Shown: positions 61,405 through 64,000 of the stretch, piece after piece
Numbering within the stretch: the stretch's first letter is position 1
Layout of the letters: each line of letters starts with the position of its first letter
Source: Varroa destructor
Lineage: Eukaryota > Arthropoda > Arachnida > Mesostigmata > Varroidae
Direction of reading: 5' to 3'
DNA: 64,000 nucleotides
Assembly (NCBI RefSeq): GCF_002443255.2
Contig: NW_019211458.1
Span: 40,552,365 to 40,616,364, forward strand
Notes under the pieces: model-generated
What the model saw: the letters and a program-made list of their open reading frames with translations, nothing else
What the model was told of the DNA's origin: nothing
Database searches by the model: none
Translations under genes and position numbers: made by a program

Positions 61405-61560
61405 TAGCTACGTTTTTGTTAGTCGAGGGTCTCAGCGCTGTGGAAATTCATTAAAAATTGGTAAAGACATTAAAAAAATGTTAAGCGAAGGCACGGTGCG
61501 TGAATGGTGCATGTGTTTTGAAAAACAGGGATTAGAGCGTTGAAAATTAGCGAAAATACG
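61405..61560 (+). mobile_element. Mariner transposase relic, N-terminal helix-turn-helix region
   Basis: One plus frame reads FLLVEGLSAVEIH, stop, KLVKTL and the next, after a frameshift, MLSEGTVREWCMCFEKQGLE. Together they match the N-terminal DNA-binding part of mariner transposases (FL..EG.S..EIH..L........S..TV..W...F..GR). No matching catalytic half is recognisable just downstream, so the element is truncated or scrambled. Confidence 0.6.
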
Positions 61561-64000
61561 ATTAAATATGGTGACCCGAAGGACGAAAACACGTTGTCGC
61601 CATTGAAAGGGCTTCTTACAAAAGCAGCGCTTAGAGCCTAAGGGCTCTGTCGGCTATTAAAAAATTATAACTTATTCGGAACCTATCTTATCTTCACAAA
61701 TTTATGAGGGAATATCTATTCAAGCTTCCAAAGGCCTTTGATCAAAACGATACCCGAATAGAAAAATGAGCAAAAGCCCATTGAAATAGTAGGAGACTAC
61801 AGACCTGGATGCTGAGTATTTAGACTCTAGAGATGGCCGAAATATTGTGTGGCCATCATGTCAACTTCAAACGCTACTTTAAACGATCATGGACAAGGCT
61901 GCAACAACCCACTGAAATTGAACAGATTCGCATACAGTTCACAGATGAACGCTCCTCTATTGCCTCTCCGATAACGTATTTGCCTACTAAATGTGGGAAC
62001 ATGCAAGATGACCTGGGTCAGAAGTCAGACGCGAACATATTGCTTCGCGCCAGCCGTCTGAATGCCGGCAATGCATAACAGCGGTGCCGAACGTAAGCCT
62101 CAAAGCAGTTTTTAGTCCACAGGAAATTCTAGCAACATTAAAGCTATCTGAAAGTTCGTTGTCAAAGTTTCTTAGCTAAAGATTAAGCTAGAACTTTCAA
62201 CCGGCAACTTCCTTTTCTGCGTTCTTTCGGCGTTTCTGAGCAACCTCAGAGATACTAGCCAGATAAAGATGTACGGGATTAAAAATTGCCTTTAATGATT
62301 AAGAAGACCATCACGAGATTTCTCGAATCTTACACTAAGGTAAACCCGTGCTATTGAAAAGCAGCAGTTCTTGACTGCCTCAGAATAGTCAAATACGGTT
62401 CCAGTTTGCTATCTGCTAGGCTATCCTGCCTGGCTCACCGTACAAAGATTTTTGAATATTGGTTTCTGCTGATAGACGCTACAACGTTACCTAGTACCAA
62501 TATATGTAGCTCTCATAGAAATAGTCAGGGTTTTGAAACCCATATTTCCGTCGATACATGTAATTCTTGAGCAAGCTGTGAGTGTTGACTTAAAAATATT
62601 TGTTTAGTCACAAATTCCAGAATAAGTTCTAATGCTAGAACAGAAGCCCGAAACGTTCCTTTTGTTTGCATCCCGCCAATTTTTCTGTGACGAACCGAGT
62701 CAGGTATTAGTATTCGTGCCGGCGCAGGAAATGAAACAATATAACCTTATTGTACTAATAAAGAGATAGGAGAGGCTACAAGTCGGTTGCTGGGTAGGCA
62801 CATATGTCACACATATATAACAATTTACAGATAAAAAATATATGAGATCTTAACTGCAATGTACAGTATACCAAGAATATAATATATGACATATATTATT
62901 TCTGTGGAGAACTTACACATAAAATTGAATCCCATTGATCTAGATTGTGCCGCATCGACTCAGTCTTTTATCAGCTATCTTAATAGCGGCCTTGACCAGC
63001 TGCCTTAGTGTAGAATTCCTGCACTGACCCGAGGGTGTGTTGGATCTCAGGTGTGGATGGTCGAAAAGTTAAGAAAATATACCATTCGAAAGCGTTAAAA
63101 GGCATCTACAGTCACAAACCTATTTAAGAACCGTTATTCTAGAAGGACTTGTGCTTACCTGTTACCTGCAAAATCACTTGACCGCATTTGTAACGGTTTA
63201 TCATTGATTAATTGGGCTCATCTTGTTCATACAGGCCATTGGACAGTTCAGGAAGTAAGGATACGTAAGAACAGGAATCGCTCAACTCGACTATTGCTAC
63301 AACTGTATAACAAAAACTACCCTGGACGTGAGAATATGTGACTGATCTGACCCAGGATATCAGGCTCATCTGACCAGAGAAGGGCTAGCTAAGGCCGTAA
63401 TTTGCTGTCCAATGCAATAATGGGAAATACTTCATGCAGGAGTCTTTTAAGCTGTCTATTGGTCAACCTCACAGGGCAAAAACCTTACAACCGGCTGTCG
63501 TTAAAACCAGGAATAACAGCCTGCCCTATTGTCTCAGGCAAGCACATCTATCATTTGCAGGACTTTTCGGCACTGCTTGCGCGCGATGCCACCATTCACG
63601 GAGAGGTGTCGTGACCGAGAAGGAATTGTCTGCACAAACTTTTACCATCGTTCGTAAAACGTTAGTTTCGAAATCGAATTTACAAACCTCGAGACTCCCT
63701 TCCAAAGGATAACATAAATTTGAACGAGCAGAATCAAAAAGCCCACGTAGGGTTCTACTGGAAAGAACTAAGCAAAGTGTTCAGGTGTGGCCGATTTCTT
63801 TGTGCTGTGTTTACCGATTTCATTACCCCTCGAGTTAAGCAGAGCTCTCTGGAAACCGGCTTAACTGTTGAATATGCTACACACTGCAGCATTCGTATTG
63901 CAACAGTTTTAGCTGAACATTTTTATTTGTAATTAATGTTAGCAAAAAATCTAGTGTCGTGCACGAGGATAGTTTAGGTCCCGCACTGTCATGGCCGAAG

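Larger units (their letters stand above)
59357..64000 (-). other. Neuroligin intron upstream of exon A (incomplete)
   Basis: The intron upstream of exon A runs to the window edge, 4.6 kb at least. It contains a plus-strand LINE relic (59420-60260), a mariner N-terminal relic (61405-61560) and several TA-rich patches (60874-60896, 62805-62905). No preceding exon is found. Open frames at 61833-62078 and 63402-63932 (+) have no recognisable content. Confidence 0.65.

Noticed and set aside
59357..64000. The upstream neuroligin exon carrying the nucleophile elbow
   Set aside because: No GGDP-type or GHG-type sequence could be found on the minus strand here; the exon must lie beyond the window.
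1..64000. CRISPR arrays, operons, ribosome-binding sites, prophage or integrated virus
   Set aside because: The sequence is intron-bearing eukaryotic DNA; no regular spaced repeats, polycistronic layout or viral gene set is visible.

Overview
This is animal nuclear DNA, very probably from an arthropod. It is about 60% A+T and gene-poor, with split genes, GT-AG introns of 0.5 to 12 kb, AT microsatellites, decayed transposons and two 100-base N gaps. The one gene I can assemble has the extracellular tail and transmembrane signature of arthropod neuroligins. A chelicerate (mite or tick) would fit, but that is a guess. Nothing prokaryotic, viral or CRISPR-like is visible.

The backbone is the 3' two-thirds of a neuroligin gene on the minus strand. 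Nine exons (called A to I) run from 59356 down to 14924, and their splice phases agree at all eight junctions. A to D and the start of E encode the second half of the cholinesterase-like extracellular domain. E and F encode the conserved post-hydrolase segment and stalk, G a Gly-rich juxtamembrane segment plus the only membrane helix, and H and I a His/Gln-rich cytoplasmic tail. The first half of the hydrolase domain, the signal peptide and the promoter lie beyond base 64000. A tenth exon (J, 14031-14172) has an excellent acceptor, an open frame and a poly(A) signal 93 bases after its stop. It is probably an alternative or true 3' end, but its reading-frame link to exon I is unresolved.

The introns are full of dead mobile elements. 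LINE reverse transcriptase remnants lie at 47.6-49.5 kb (-), 54.1-54.8 kb (-) and 59.4-60.3 kb (+, antisense and right beside exon A). LINE endonuclease-like and 3'-end-like pieces lie at 24.3-24.7 kb and 21.3-21.6 kb. Mariner transposase fossils lie at 36.7-37.0 kb (-), 39.4-40.0 kb (+) and 61.4-61.6 kb (+). A tRNA-derived SINE family has copies near 17.8, 33.1 and 57.3 kb, with weaker pieces at 0.4, 22.2 and 24.2 kb. Simple repeats are common, and one AT tract at 37.5 kb sits inside a perfect 9-bp inverted repeat.

The left 13.9 kb is intergenic, downstream of neuroligin. I recognise no gene there. It holds a GC-richer block (11.4-13.9 kb) with several overlapping open frames and a 140-codon hydrophobic open frame near 2.2 kb. 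Similar GC-richer patches at 43.8-44.9 and 51.6-52.7 kb are also unexplained. I found no novel system. The best leads are the unusual neuroligin (catalytic-site His replaced by Asn, Q/H-rich tail, ambiguous 3' end) and the SINE family.
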